A stretch of 15,908 nt of DNA. Source: Planctomycetota bacterium (GTDB taxonomy: Bacteria > Planctomycetota > PUPC01 > JACPCR01). The stretch lies in contig JASLXP010001170.1 of NCBI GenBank assembly GCA_030740295.1, forward strand, positions 1 to 15,908. Reading direction: 5' to 3'. The notes under the pieces are model-generated. The model did not search any database. It had not been told where the DNA came from and saw only the letters and a list, made by a program, of their open reading frames with translations. The translations under genes and the position numbers were made by a program. Positions 1 to 9,000 of this stretch are shown one piece after another (within the stretch, counting starts at the first letter, position 1; each line of letters opens with the position of its first letter).

Positions 1-3000
1 CTGGCCGGTGTCGTCGTCGATGCTGCGGGCACGGAAGTGGTGAAATTCCGAACCAACCATGAAGGGCGCGGTCGCTTCGACATCGCTCCTGCAAAGGGCG
101 GAAAATACACACTCAAGATCACTGAACCGTCGGGCATTCGGACGACTTATCTGCTGCCGGAAGTCAAAGGCTCAGGCGTCATTATTTCGGCCGTTGATGA
201 AATAAGCGGCAAAGGGGAGCACGTGCGGCTGAAGGTGGCTTCGACGAAAGCGGCAAAGCTGACAGTGACGCTCAGTAAGCGTGAAGTAGAGGTCTCGTCT
301 GTTACGACCAGTGTTAAGCCGGGGGGCGTCAGCAGGATCTTTCTTACCCCGCCGAAGAGTGCCGACGGCGTGCTGGTAGCCACCGCCTGGGACGAAGAAG
401 GTAACCCGCTGTCGGAGCGCCTGGTCTATCGGCAGCCAATGGAATCACTCAAGGTCAGCGTCAAGGCGGATAAGGATGCCTACGTGCCGGGCGGCCGGGC
501 AACCCTCACGGTTAAAGCCACCAGCGGCGGCAAGCCCGTCAGCGCGGTGGTTGGAATAACCGTGACCGACGACACCGTCCTGGAGATGATCGAGAAGCGA
601 GAACAAGCGCCCCGGCTGCCGGTGATGGTGCTGCTTGAAGACGAGGTGCGGGAACTTTCCGATGCACACGTATACCTGGACCCTGACAACCCGAAAGCGC
701 CCCTTGCTCTCGATCTCCTCTTAGGGACCCAGGGCTGGCGGCGATTCGCTTTTATGGATGCGGCAAAGTTCATCTCGAAGAACGGGGATCATGCCAGGCG
801 CGTTCTCGCGCTGCGGATCGTCACAAGGCGTGAAGTGGAGACCAGGAAGAAAGGTTGGAAGCTCTTCGAGCTCTTCAAAGGGAAGGCAAGGGGCCAGGTT
901 GTTCACAGAAAGGTCGACATGAGACCCATGGAGAAAGCGCAGAAGCTTGAAGAGGCGGAGCCTGAGGTTGCGAAAGCCGAGGCCAAACCGGCGCCTGTCA
1001 AAGCACCTCCTCCGCCGGCCCAGCCGGAGGTAGAAGCCCTCAAAGATCTCAAACAAGAGCTGAAAAAAGAAGCGCCCGAACGCTCCAAGGAACGCCAGGA
1101 ACTGGCCATAGCAGTCGCCGATGCGCTTGAAGCTGCGGACGAAGAAATTCTCGTGGTCGAAGAGCCAGTGCCGGCCCGCAGCGATTTCGTCGCCGTCCGC
1201 GTCTACGCACATCCCGCACGGCCGAACCGCCGGCCCGGCGAGCGCATGGATTTTACCGAGACTCTTTACTGGCACGCAGGGATCAGGACCGATGCAAAGA
1301 CTGGCGAGGCCAGGATCTACTTTTCGCTAAACGATTCCGTCACGACCTTCCGAGTCTTCGCGGATGCCTTCAGCGATAGCGGCGCGCTCGGGCAGGGGAC
1401 CGGCGCGATCGAATCCGTAGAGCCTTTCTACGTCGAGCCGAAACTTCCGCTCGAGGTGACGTCCGGTGACGTGATCCAGCTTCCAATCGGCATGGTTAGC
1501 GGCATCGGCAGCGATCTGCCGGATTCCTCGCTGGTCCTTTCTGCCGGTCGCGGAATTGAAGTTGCCACCATCGCCCCCTTCGCTTTACGGGCGAACGCAC
1601 GCGAGCGCCGCATCGTGAAGGTTTCGGTGGGCAAGAATACCGGCATCTCCGATTTCGTTGTGCACGCCAAAGCCGGCCCTTATTCCGACAAGGTCATCCG
1701 CAAGCTGCGAGTCGCGCCTTTGGGTTTTCCTGTCGAAGTCGCATCCGGCGGGACCCTGGATGCCGGCTCTGCTGTCACGAAATCGGTCAGCATTCCCGCA
1801 AGCATCGTGCGCGGCAGCGTCAGCACCAGTATCGCGGTCTATCCCACACCGCTGGCTAACCTGACGGAAGCGCTCTCTCGGCTCCTACGTGAGCCTAACG
1901 GGTGCTTCGAGCAGACGAGCTCTACCACTTATCCCCTGGTCATGGCCCAGCAGTATTTCATGTCTCACCGCGGCGTTGACCCATCGCTTGTTCAGCGAAG
2001 CCGAGTGCTACTCGATAAAGGCTACAAGCGGCTGATCAGTTTTGAATGCAGGCAGCGCGGGTATGAATGGTTTGCCGGTGACCCGGGTCACGAGGCCTTG
2101 ACCGCCTACGGTCTCCTCGAATTTGCGGACATGTCGCAGGTGCGGGAAGTCGATTCGGAAATGCTGACCCGCACCCGCCAGTGGCTGGCGAAAACCCGCG
2201 ACGGGGAAGGCGGCTTTTCGCGCAAGCGCCGGGCGCTTCACACCTGGATCGTAGACAGCGACTGCTCCAACGCTTACATCCTGTGGTCCCTCTTTGAAAG
2301 CGGCGGTGGGAAGGGCTTCGAAAAAGAGGTCCAGTCACTGAAGGCTGCCGCGCTCAAGAGCCGCAACAGCTACGTCCACGCTCTTGGGGCCAACGTTATG
2401 AGCCTGGCCGGTGAGAAGGGCACCGCGAAAAAACTCATGGACCGTCTCGCCGGCAACCAGAAGAAGGACGGATGGGTTGACGGCGCAACCGCATCTATCG
2501 TGGGCAGCGGCGGCGAAGCGCTGAAGATCGAAACCGCGTCTCTGGCGCTTCTCGCCTGGCTGCGCGACCCGGCCTACGCAGGCGCGGTCGAGAAGAGCAT
2601 CCGTTACCTGTCCGAAAGCTGTAAGGCTGGTCGTTTCGGCTCAACGCAGTCCACGGTGCTCGCGTTGCGCGCCATCGTTGCCTACGACAAGGCCCGCTCG
2701 CAGCCCGCAGCCAAAGGGACGATCCAGCTTTTTGTGAATGGCCGGCCCGTTGGCGCGCCCCTCCCGTTCGACGAGAAGACCCAGGGGGCAATCAAGCTGC
2801 CGGACATCGGCGAAGTCTTCGAGCCGGGTGATCACAAGATCGAATTGAAGATGGGAGACGGCGCCATCATGCCGTACTCCCTCGCCGTCAACTATCACAG
2901 CCTGACCCCGGCCTCCGCAGAGGAATGCCAGGTCGGAGTAAAGGTGAACCTGAGCGACACCTTCGTTGCCGAGGGCGCGGTGACCGAAGCGAACGTCACC

Positions 3001-3321
3001 GTGACCAACCTTTCGAAGGAACCCGTTCCGATGACGGTCGCCATCATCGGCGTTCCGGGCGGCCTGGAACCACGACACGATCAGCTCAAAGAGCTGGTCA
3101 AGTCCGGCAAGATCGATGCTTACGAAGTCATCGGCCGCGAAGTCGTACTCTACTGGCGCAGCCTTCGGACGGAACAGAAGTCCGAGCTGCCGGTCAGCCT
3201 GGTCGCCGCTGTCCCCGGCACCTACACTGGCCCTGCGAGCCGCGCCTATCTCTACTACACCGACGAATTCAAGGACTGGCAGGACGGCATGAAAGTCACC
3301 ATCATCCCGCGCGCGGAATAG
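1..3321 (+). CDS. alpha-2-macroglobulin family protein, 5'-truncated by window edge
   Basis: The frame is open from base 1, so the gene begins before the window; the first in-window GTG (37) is not a convincing start. Residue numbers below count from that GTG. The order is macroglobulin-type beta domains (about 1-250), a linker rich in Pro, Ala, Glu and Lys (about 300-385), the conserved A2M segment with TETLYWHAGIRTDAKTGEAR and FSLNDSVTTFRVFADAF (about 405-450), further beta domains, then an alpha/alpha thioester domain. The thioester motif is intact as GCFEQTSS, with Cys623 and Gln626 (bases 1903-1914). The C-terminus resembles a receptor-binding-type beta domain. Bacterial members are envelope or periplasmic proteins thought to trap proteases through the Cys-Gln thioester. 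The usual partner gene, pbpC, is not downstream; a beta-helix gene follows after 292 bp. The family call is firm; protease trapping here is inferred, and any signal peptide or lipobox lies outside the window. Confidence 0.93.
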   Translation: MAGVVVDAAGTEVVKFRTNHEGRGRFDIAPAKGGKYTLKITEPSGIRTTYLLPEVKGSGVIISAVDEISGKGEHVRLKVASTKAAKLTVTLSKREVEVSSVTTSVKPGGVSRIFLTPPKSADGVLVATAWDEEGNPLSERLVYRQPMESLKVSVKADKDAYVPGGRATLTVKATSGGKPVSAVVGITVTDDTVLEMIEKREQAPRLPVMVLLEDEVRELSDAHVYLDPDNPKAPLALDLLLGTQGWRRFAFMDAAKFISKNGDHARRVLALRIVTRREVETRKKGWKLFELFKGKARGQVVHRKVDMRPMEKAQKLEEAEPEVAKAEAKPAPVKAPPPPAQPEVEALKDLKQELKKEAPERSKERQELAIAVADALEAADEEILVVEEPVPARSDFVAVRVYAHPARPNRRPGERMDFTETLYWHAGIRTDAKTGEARIYFSLNDSVTTFRVFADAFSDSGALGQGTGAIESVEPFYVEPKLPLEVTSGDVIQLPIGMVSGIGSDLPDSSLVLSAGRGIEVATIAPFALRANARERRIVKVSVGKNTGISDFVVHAKAGPYSDKVIRKLRVAPLGFPVEVASGGTLDAGSAVTKSVSIPASIVRGSVSTSIAVYPTPLANLTEALSRLLREPNGCFEQTSSTTYPLVMAQQYFMSHRGVDPSLVQRSRVLLDKGYKRLISFECRQRGYEWFAGDPGHEALTAYGLLEFADMSQVREVDSEMLTRTRQWLAKTRDGEGGFSRKRRALHTWIVDSDCSNAYILWSLFESGGGKGFEKEVQSLKAAALKSRNSYVHALGANVMSLAGEKGTAKKLMDRLAGNQKKDGWVDGATASIVGSGGEALKIETASLALLAWLRDPAYAGAVEKSIRYLSESCKAGRFGSTQSTVLALRAIVAYDKARSQPAAKGTIQLFVNGRPVGAPLPFDEKTQGAIKLPDIGEVFEPGDHKIELKMGDGAIMPYSLAVNYHSLTPASAEECQVGVKVNLSDTFVAEGAVTEANVTVTNLSKEPVPMTVAIIGVPGGLEPRHDQLKELVKSGKIDAYEVIGREVVLYWRSLRTEQKSELPVSLVAAVPGTYTGPASRAYLYYTDEFKDWQDGMKVTIIPRAE

Positions 3322-3400
3322 CAAACCTCTGTGATGAGCGCGAACTGTTTACGGGATTAAGAATCGTTTCTGTCGTGACGCGGTCTTCGCACCTATCCCT

Positions 3401-3430
3401 AATCGTTATCGTAATCGTTCTCATAATCGA
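3401..3430. repeat. degenerate AATCGT hexamer array
   Basis: Five consecutive six-base units can be read: AATCGT, TATCGT, AATCGT, TCTCAT, AATCGA. In one plus frame this yields an Ile/Val run that mimics a membrane segment, but the pattern is that of low-complexity DNA. I recall similar hexamer tracts being common between genes in PVC-group genomes; that link is from memory and was not tested here. Confidence 0.6.
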
Positions 3431-3600
3431 GTTTTTGCTCTGGTTGTCGCTGGCGATACCGATTGAGAAACCGGTGGTGGTTAACAGACTGGTAAACGGC
3501 AGTCAGGCTGAAACAGCCGTTGGCGTTTAGTTAGCCCCTTGCGAATGGCCTGTCTGGACAATTAACTCATGCCTGTCAGCATGACCGTTTTGGCAACATA

Positions 3601-3606
3601 GGAGGA
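3601..3606 (+). promoter_or_regulatory. ribosome binding site deciding GTG start at 3614
   Basis: GGAGGA lies 7 bases before the GTG at 3614. An in-frame TAG at 3599-3601 touches the site, so no start further upstream is possible in this frame. The GTG is therefore the first available start, and the protein truly lacks an N-terminal signal peptide. Confidence 0.8.
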
Positions 3607-3613
3607 GAAAACG

Positions 3614-4666
3614 GTGTTTAACACGAGAAGACCGGACCTGGGCAGAACCTGGGTCAAAATCAAAGGCAAGATTTTCGGGGCCAAACCGGACACACGCGGA
3701 CCTATCGGCGGAGGGAAAGGCTATCGCAACGTTGTTCGTCAAGGTGACTGCAGAGCAGGGACTCTTGACGAGCTGCTGGATGCACTGGCGAAGGCCCGCT
3801 CCGGTGACACTGTTTTCATCGACGGCAGCGTGGAGATCGACTGCACGGAAAGGGTCTTTATCGAGCAGCAGGTCATCGAGGTTCCGGAAGGGGTCACTCT
3901 CGCCAGCGACCGCGGCGTGGGACGTTCTAAAGGCGCCCTTATCTTAAGTGACACTTTCGCGACGAGACCTCTGATCCGAATCGGGGGGCCGGGAGTGCGT
4001 ATTACCGGGATGCGCATACAGGGGCCGGATCCCAAGCGCCGGCTGGAGCATCATGATCGCTGTTTCCTGGAGGGGCGCGGGCATGAGTACTACTACAAGT
4101 TCCCCATCTCGGACGGCATCTTCACAGAACATTCGAGCCTGGAGGTGGATAACTGCGAGCTCGGCGGATGGAGCCACGGCGCGGTCTCACTGAGTGCCGG
4201 AGAAGGCCACCACATCCACCACTGTTTCATTCATCACAACCAGTACAACGGCCTTGGCTATGGCATCTGCCACGGCAACGCCTTTTCCCTGATCGAACAG
4301 AATCTCTTCAACTACAACCGCCACTCTATCGCGGGGTCCGGCTCGCCCGGCAGCGGTTATGAAGCGTGCCACAACGTGGAAATCGGCGAATCCTTGAGCC
4401 ACTGCTTTGACATGCACGGCGGCCGGGACCGGAAAGACGGTACTGACATCGCGGGCACCCGGATGAACGTCCATCACAACACCTTTCGCAGCAGGAAGAC
4501 TCCCATCGTCATCCGTGGAGTGCCGGAGGAGGAGGCGGAGGTCCACCACAACTGGTTCTTCCATCACCGGCCAGAGGGACAGCCGGGCAACAACCCAGTG
4601 AGATACGACAGCAAGACCAACATCCACGCCAACGCGTACGGGAAGCAGAGGCCAATGATCACCTGA
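3614..4666 (+). CDS. right-handed parallel beta-helix protein, pectate-lyase-like, no signal peptide
   Basis: The product has 350 residues. After a basic N-terminus it shows GGGKGYRNVV, then an amphipathic helix (LDELLDALAKARSGDTVFID) and the GVTLASDRG turn. Repeating beta-helix coils follow from about residue 115 (LIRIGGPGVRITGMRIQGPD). Later coils carry His/Asn ladders such as GHHIHHCFIHHNQYNGLGYG and MNVHHNTF. This layout matches pectate-lyase-like or polysaccharide-degrading beta-helix proteins. I cannot assign a lyase or hydrolase family or name catalytic residues. It starts at GTG with a strong ribosome binding site and an in-frame stop just upstream, so the absence of a signal peptide is real; it is either cytoplasmic or exported by another route. 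It is convergent with the HEAT gene, 139 bp away. The fold is confident, the substrate unknown. Confidence 0.88.
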   Translation: MFNTRRPDLGRTWVKIKGKIFGAKPDTRGPIGGGKGYRNVVRQGDCRAGTLDELLDALAKARSGDTVFIDGSVEIDCTERVFIEQQVIEVPEGVTLASDRGVGRSKGALILSDTFATRPLIRIGGPGVRITGMRIQGPDPKRRLEHHDRCFLEGRGHEYYYKFPISDGIFTEHSSLEVDNCELGGWSHGAVSLSAGEGHHIHHCFIHHNQYNGLGYGICHGNAFSLIEQNLFNYNRHSIAGSGSPGSGYEACHNVEIGESLSHCFDMHGGRDRKDGTDIAGTRMNVHHNTFRSRKTPIVIRGVPEEEAEVHHNWFFHHRPEGQPGNNPVRYDSKTNIHANAYGKQRPMIT

Positions 4667-4700
4667 TCGGCGAGGTAGCGATGTGTTTCAATCTGCGCCG

Positions 4701-4731
4701 TCCCGAGAGTGGCACAGAATGCCATCAGGGA
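4701..4731. terminator. possible hairpin between convergent genes
   Basis: In the 139-bp gap between the convergent stops at 4666 and 4806, TGGCA (4710-4714) pairs with TGCCA (4720-4724) around CAGAA, and TCCC (4701-4704) can pair with GGGA (4728-4731) outside an asymmetric internal loop. No T-tract follows on either strand, so an intrinsic terminator is only a possibility; position is the main argument. Confidence 0.25.
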
Positions 4732-4805
4732 CCTCGTGATGAGATTCTGATAGGTAATGGGACTGCGAGGATTGCTGTGTGGCCCGACCTGAGAAGTCAG
4801 TCTCT

Positions 4806-6077
4806 CTACTTCTTGCCGGGCATAAGCCGCGCGAGGTGAAATCGTACATCAGGGTCATGGGTCTTCTGGGCCAGGGATGCCGCTGCGGACAGCAATCCTT
4901 TTCCCGGCTTCCGGCGGATCTGCTTAATTGCTGCCACTTGCTCCCATCGGCTGCCGGAATTCAGAACTTCCAGCAGAATCTTGCGGCGAGCGTCCATCTC
5001 CAGAACATGGCAATTAGCGATCGCCCACGTTCGGCCGGCACGATCTTCTCCTTCATACCATTCAGTGACAGCCCTCCGGATTAACGAGAGATTCTTCGGT
5101 TCCGGATTTCCGTCCATCAGCAGGTCGAGCGTCAACTGCCTCAAATCCCAACTGCGCGCCTTCAACACCGGGATAAATGAGGGATAGCTCTGTTCGGAGA
5201 TGAGTTGTGGCAGTAGCCGATAGAGCACGTCGCATTCGTCCGGGTTGCTGACGCTGGTAATCAAGCTGGCGAGTTCTGTGGAAAACTTCGGGGCGATCTC
5301 AACGATGTCCCTGACCAGGGCACGATGGCGCTGTCGCATGCCCGGCAGGCGTTTGCGGGCGAGATGTTTGTCACGCGGTGGGGTATAGCCGCTGGCGATC
5401 TTCAGGACGGTCACGGCCACCGTTTTGGCCGCGGTGGCGGCCTCGGACATCAGACGCGGCAAGTGACGGGAATCTCCGAGATGCAGCATGCCTCGCAGGA
5501 GCCCGTCGGTGTAATCCTTGTTTGCAGATGAAGTGCTGTCGGGATCCCTGGTGGCCTTGGCTTGCAGCCGCCTGAATTCCCTCTGAAGAAGCGGAAGCAG
5601 CTTGCGGTCGCCGAAGTAACCCAGCGCGTGAGCGGCCGCGGCTCGATAGGCCGGATCACCTGTACGAAAAGCTTCAAGGATTTTCTTTCTCGCATCGCGG
5701 TGTCGCGTCAGACCGACAAGGCGAATCAGGAGCGAAGCCACGACCGGGTCGGCAAAGCCCTGCCCCGGGCGGTCAAGTTCGGACAGGACTTCATAGTGTT
5801 CTTTCTTCACATGTGTTTTGAAGGTGTGATAGAGCAGCTCTGCTCTATCAGAATCGTCGAGATTCTCATGGGCGATGACTCGCAACACGATTTCCACGCT
5901 GGCCTCATCGGGCGTCTTCAGCAGCTTGTCGGCTATTTCGCGCAATTCGTCCTTGGCCATATCATCCAGATCGAGGACGAGCGAAAGATCGTCGTCAAGG
6001 TCATCAAAGTCCTGGGCGAGCGCGACGCAGGACATTGCGAGAAGAACTGCGATGGTCTCAATCGTCTTTGCGGTCAT
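4806..6077 (-). CDS. secreted HEAT-repeat protein
   Basis: The chosen start is the ATG at 6077-6075, giving 423 residues. Its ATGA overlaps the TGA of the preceding GH42-like gene, GGAG lies 8 bases upstream, and this start gives a clean signal peptide (MTAKTIETIAVLLAMSCVALA, cleavage before QDF). Starts further upstream in the frame would bury that signal. The mature protein opens with an Asp-rich stretch (DFDDLDDDLSLVLDLDD). Repeated helical pairs of HEAT or armadillo type follow, for example DPVVASLLIRLVGLTRHRDA and AYRAAAAHALGYFGDRKLLP, and they continue to the C-terminus (DPDVRFHLARLMPGKK). No enzymatic motif is visible. HEAT solenoids are usually protein-binding scaffolds. The 4-base overlap suggests translational coupling, so this protein may work with the large GH42-like protein, which carries similar repeats near its own N-terminus. 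The partner role is inferred. Confidence 0.85.
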   Translation of the reverse strand: MTAKTIETIAVLLAMSCVALAQDFDDLDDDLSLVLDLDDMAKDELREIADKLLKTPDEASVEIVLRVIAHENLDDSDRAELLYHTFKTHVKKEHYEVLSELDRPGQGFADPVVASLLIRLVGLTRHRDARKKILEAFRTGDPAYRAAAAHALGYFGDRKLLPLLQREFRRLQAKATRDPDSTSSANKDYTDGLLRGMLHLGDSRHLPRLMSEAATAAKTVAVTVLKIASGYTPPRDKHLARKRLPGMRQRHRALVRDIVEIAPKFSTELASLITSVSNPDECDVLYRLLPQLISEQSYPSFIPVLKARSWDLRQLTLDLLMDGNPEPKNLSLIRRAVTEWYEGEDRAGRTWAIANCHVLEMDARRKILLEVLNSGSRWEQVAAIKQIRRKPGKGLLSAAASLAQKTHDPDVRFHLARLMPGKK

Positions 6078-9000
6078 TTCGTGAGCTCCCATGTCCTTTC
6101 TGCCCTCACTCCCGAAACCGCGTCGCTCACTCGCACTCGCCACCCTCCGGGTGGATCGTTTGGCGCGAAGGGCACGAGCCATTCGCCGCGACCCTTCGCA
6201 AAACGCCGGACTCCTCCGTATTCCTTGCGCTCCCGACCAGAAGGCTCGAAGACCTGGAATCGCAGAGAGTGCGCTCCGGGCTCGCCGGCAATGGCGATGA
6301 CTCTTGCTGCAATGCGGGCCTCGTTCCCGGCCCTTGCTTTCGTGGCGGGAAGAAGTTCCAGCTTCTCCACTTTGTAGGGCAACTGGGCATAGAGCTGGGC
6401 GACGCCGGCTTCGAGCCTGGTCGCGACAGTTACCGTCTCGCCAAGGTGCTCTTTTGACCGAACGTTGTAGAGATGGGCGCCGGCCGGGAAGTGAACAGTG
6501 ACCTCGCTAAGCGCTACTTTGGCCTCTTCGGGCAGTCGCAGAGGGCCCCAGTGTCTTCGGAGACTGGCGAATTTTACGATTCCTGTGTAGCGAGTGTTTC
6601 CATCCTGGAAACTGAAACGCTCGACTCCCGGTATCTCTCTGCCATCTTTGAGCACCTGCACTTCATGGCTTACGCCGGCCGCGGCCAGCAGCGCTTCAAT
6701 GATGACGGATGAGCTCTTGGACCTGCCCGGCAGGAAATTCAGGGTGATGGTCTTCCCCTTGCCGAAAGTGTGAGTGATCCATGTGGGGAACTGTTTACCT
6801 GCGATGGAGACAGTACCGTGGGGCTTTCCGGTGGTTGCCCTGGCAATGCGGCGATAGGAATGCGCAATCTCGATCTCTGGCGGAACGTTCGGGACTTCGA
6901 GCGTTGCTTTGGCCGGAAGTCCCTTCGCCTGGGCCGGTGCAGGAATCCATTCGCATCCGAAAAGTTCAGTAAGCTGCCCCTTGCAGGCGCGACCACCATG
7001 GTCGTCGCGTGTCCCGGGATCACAATCGGCGATCACCGTGCCGCCCCTTTCCACGAATCTTCGGACCGATGCAACTTCCGATTTGCTGAGGCAGGTGCTT
7101 ACCGGCAGGAACAGGCACTTTCCCGGCCAGGTATCGCAAAAGCCCTGGCCAAGCTCCTCGTAGCTGATCCAGCGGTACTGGTGGCCTTTCATCTCGAGCA
7201 CGTTCCGGATGGTGGAAGCGGCGCCCCACGTGGCGCCCCGCCATTCCGCTTTGCTGGCCAGTTGGCTGGCCCGTGAATAGTGGATACCGATCTGCGGCGG
7301 GACGCGCCGGCTGTTCCGGATGAGCGTGGCAGGTCCGCTCCGGATTTCGCTCAGTTCTTTGGCGGCTGCGGCAATGCCGTCTCTCGGTGTGCCATCGGGC
7401 CTCCAGATACTCATGTAGAATCCGATGCCGCCACCCCACGTCGCATAGATCGTGCTGCCGTGAAAGAGCTGATGCCACGGCATGAAATGCCCACTCGCCA
7501 CGTCGTCCGGATAGTAGCCGCCCGTCCAGCGGCCAAGGGCCATGTCAGGCCGGCGCCAGGACCGAAATTTCTCCCGGTTGCCCGTATGCTGCCGAATCAT
7601 GCAGGTGAACATCTTCGACGCTTTCCAGATGTCCCACCCGTCATCGAAGCCTCCGCCGCTCGTCGACAGCCCCAGCTTCACGCCTCTCATGCCGAGGCTT
7701 TCACAGATGAACCGGTCGAATTCGACGTGGTGCAGATAGGCGGTGTCCATGAACATCCTCAGGTCTACCATCGGCGCCAGGCTGTCTCGCCCTTTCACTT
7801 GCGCCAGACGGAGAGGCATGACTTCCCGCCACTTCTCGTACTTTGTTTCCCAGACCTTGTTCAATGCTTCGAGAGACCCGTATTCGGTGCGCATTTGCTT
7901 GCGAAACTCGTGCAGCGAGGCGGGGTGAAAGCCATATTCCCCACCCAGCGATTCTTCGTCCTGGTCGATGATAGCTGCCACGCCAGCGCGCAGCATGCCC
8001 GGCACTTTCTGAGGAATGACGTTGAGACGCCACTGGTGAAAGGTCGGCCCCATCGGGGTAGGGTTGCGCTGGTAATTCATGGCCGGGGCGTGATAGCCCA
8101 GCCCCAGCCCGCCAAAGTTCAGCACCCACGGCAACACGCCGTTCGACAGGCACAATTCAAAATCCTTGTTGAGCCAGTCAATGCCTGCCTGGTGAATCAT
8201 CGGGACGAGTGAAGCCTGCTTGCCGACCTTCGACCAGGCGGCGTAGGGAAAGTCCTTTTGAGGGGGCGGGACATCGACAATCCAGGGCTTCTCAAATGCC
8301 GCCAGGGTCTTGCCGTCTTTGGTCAGTGCTACCCGCACGGACACATAACGCCACAGGGGCCGGGCGACTTTCACCGTGCAGGCCGAATGGTCCGGGCCGA
8401 GCCGTTGCTCAGAGCGACCGCAGAGCCGGCCGTAGCGATCGATGATGCTCGCCGTTGCAGTCGTTGCTTCTGGGATGGCTCCTTCATGGACCAGCGAGAA
8501 ACTCAATTCCTCGCCGGGGCGAACCATCGGCTTTTCAAACTTCAGATCTGTGACAACAACCGGGCCTTTCACGTCCACGATCCCCCAATTCCAACCCAGG
8601 CTTGCCCCTTTGCCGTTCCTGGCAGTTATCTCTGCAACGAAGCGACCCGAAGACAGACCTCCAATTGCGATACGGACTTCCTTCTTCGCGCCAGCGTCGA
8701 GGTGCAGTTTGGAGCGTCCTTCCGCTGCAACAGTGCCCGCAAGATTTCGGAAGGCGACTTCGACGGTGCAATCATGATTTTCCTCGCTCTTGTTCTCCAC
8801 GGAAATTACCACTGAGCCGCCTTCGATCATCACTTGTTTTCCGATTTGGATTGGTGTTTCCCGTCCAGCGGCCCACGCGATCTGCTTCGCCACTTCCGCT
8901 GCCCAGTAGTCGTAATGATTCACTCGTGTGATCGGATGAAACGCGCCGGGCGTGACGAATTCGGCTGGTGCTCTGCCTGGGCGATTGGTGGCGATGATTC

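Larger units (their letters stand above)
3322..3613. other. intergenic spacer with simple repeats, no gene
   Basis: This 292-bp gap separates the macroglobulin stop from the GTG of the beta-helix gene. It holds a degenerate AATCGT hexamer array (3401-3430) and a small inverted repeat with TCATGC (3567-3572) and GCATGA (3579-3584) arms around a 6-base loop. I see no credible start with a ribosome binding site for a gene inside it. I see no clear terminator after 3321 and no convincing -35/-10 pair, although a promoter for the next gene presumably lies here. Confidence 0.6.

Noticed and set aside
2641..3324. Minus-strand open frame of 227 codons at the macroglobulin C-terminus
   Set aside because: Antisense shadow of a well-supported gene, with no ribosome binding site or domain.
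3322..3530. Frame encoding a membrane-like Ile/Val-rich peptide after the macroglobulin gene
   Set aside because: It continues a shadow frame of the macroglobulin gene, has no start signal of its own, and its hydrophobic run comes from the AATCGT hexamer array.
3550..3590. Promoter resembling TGGACA with a downstream -10 box
   Set aside because: TGGACA is close to a -35 box, but at 16-18 bases spacing there is no acceptable -10 sequence.
7280..8212. Long plus-strand open frame of 310 codons
   Set aside because: It lies wholly inside the GH42-like gene on the other strand; its composition is that of a shadow frame and it shows no domain.
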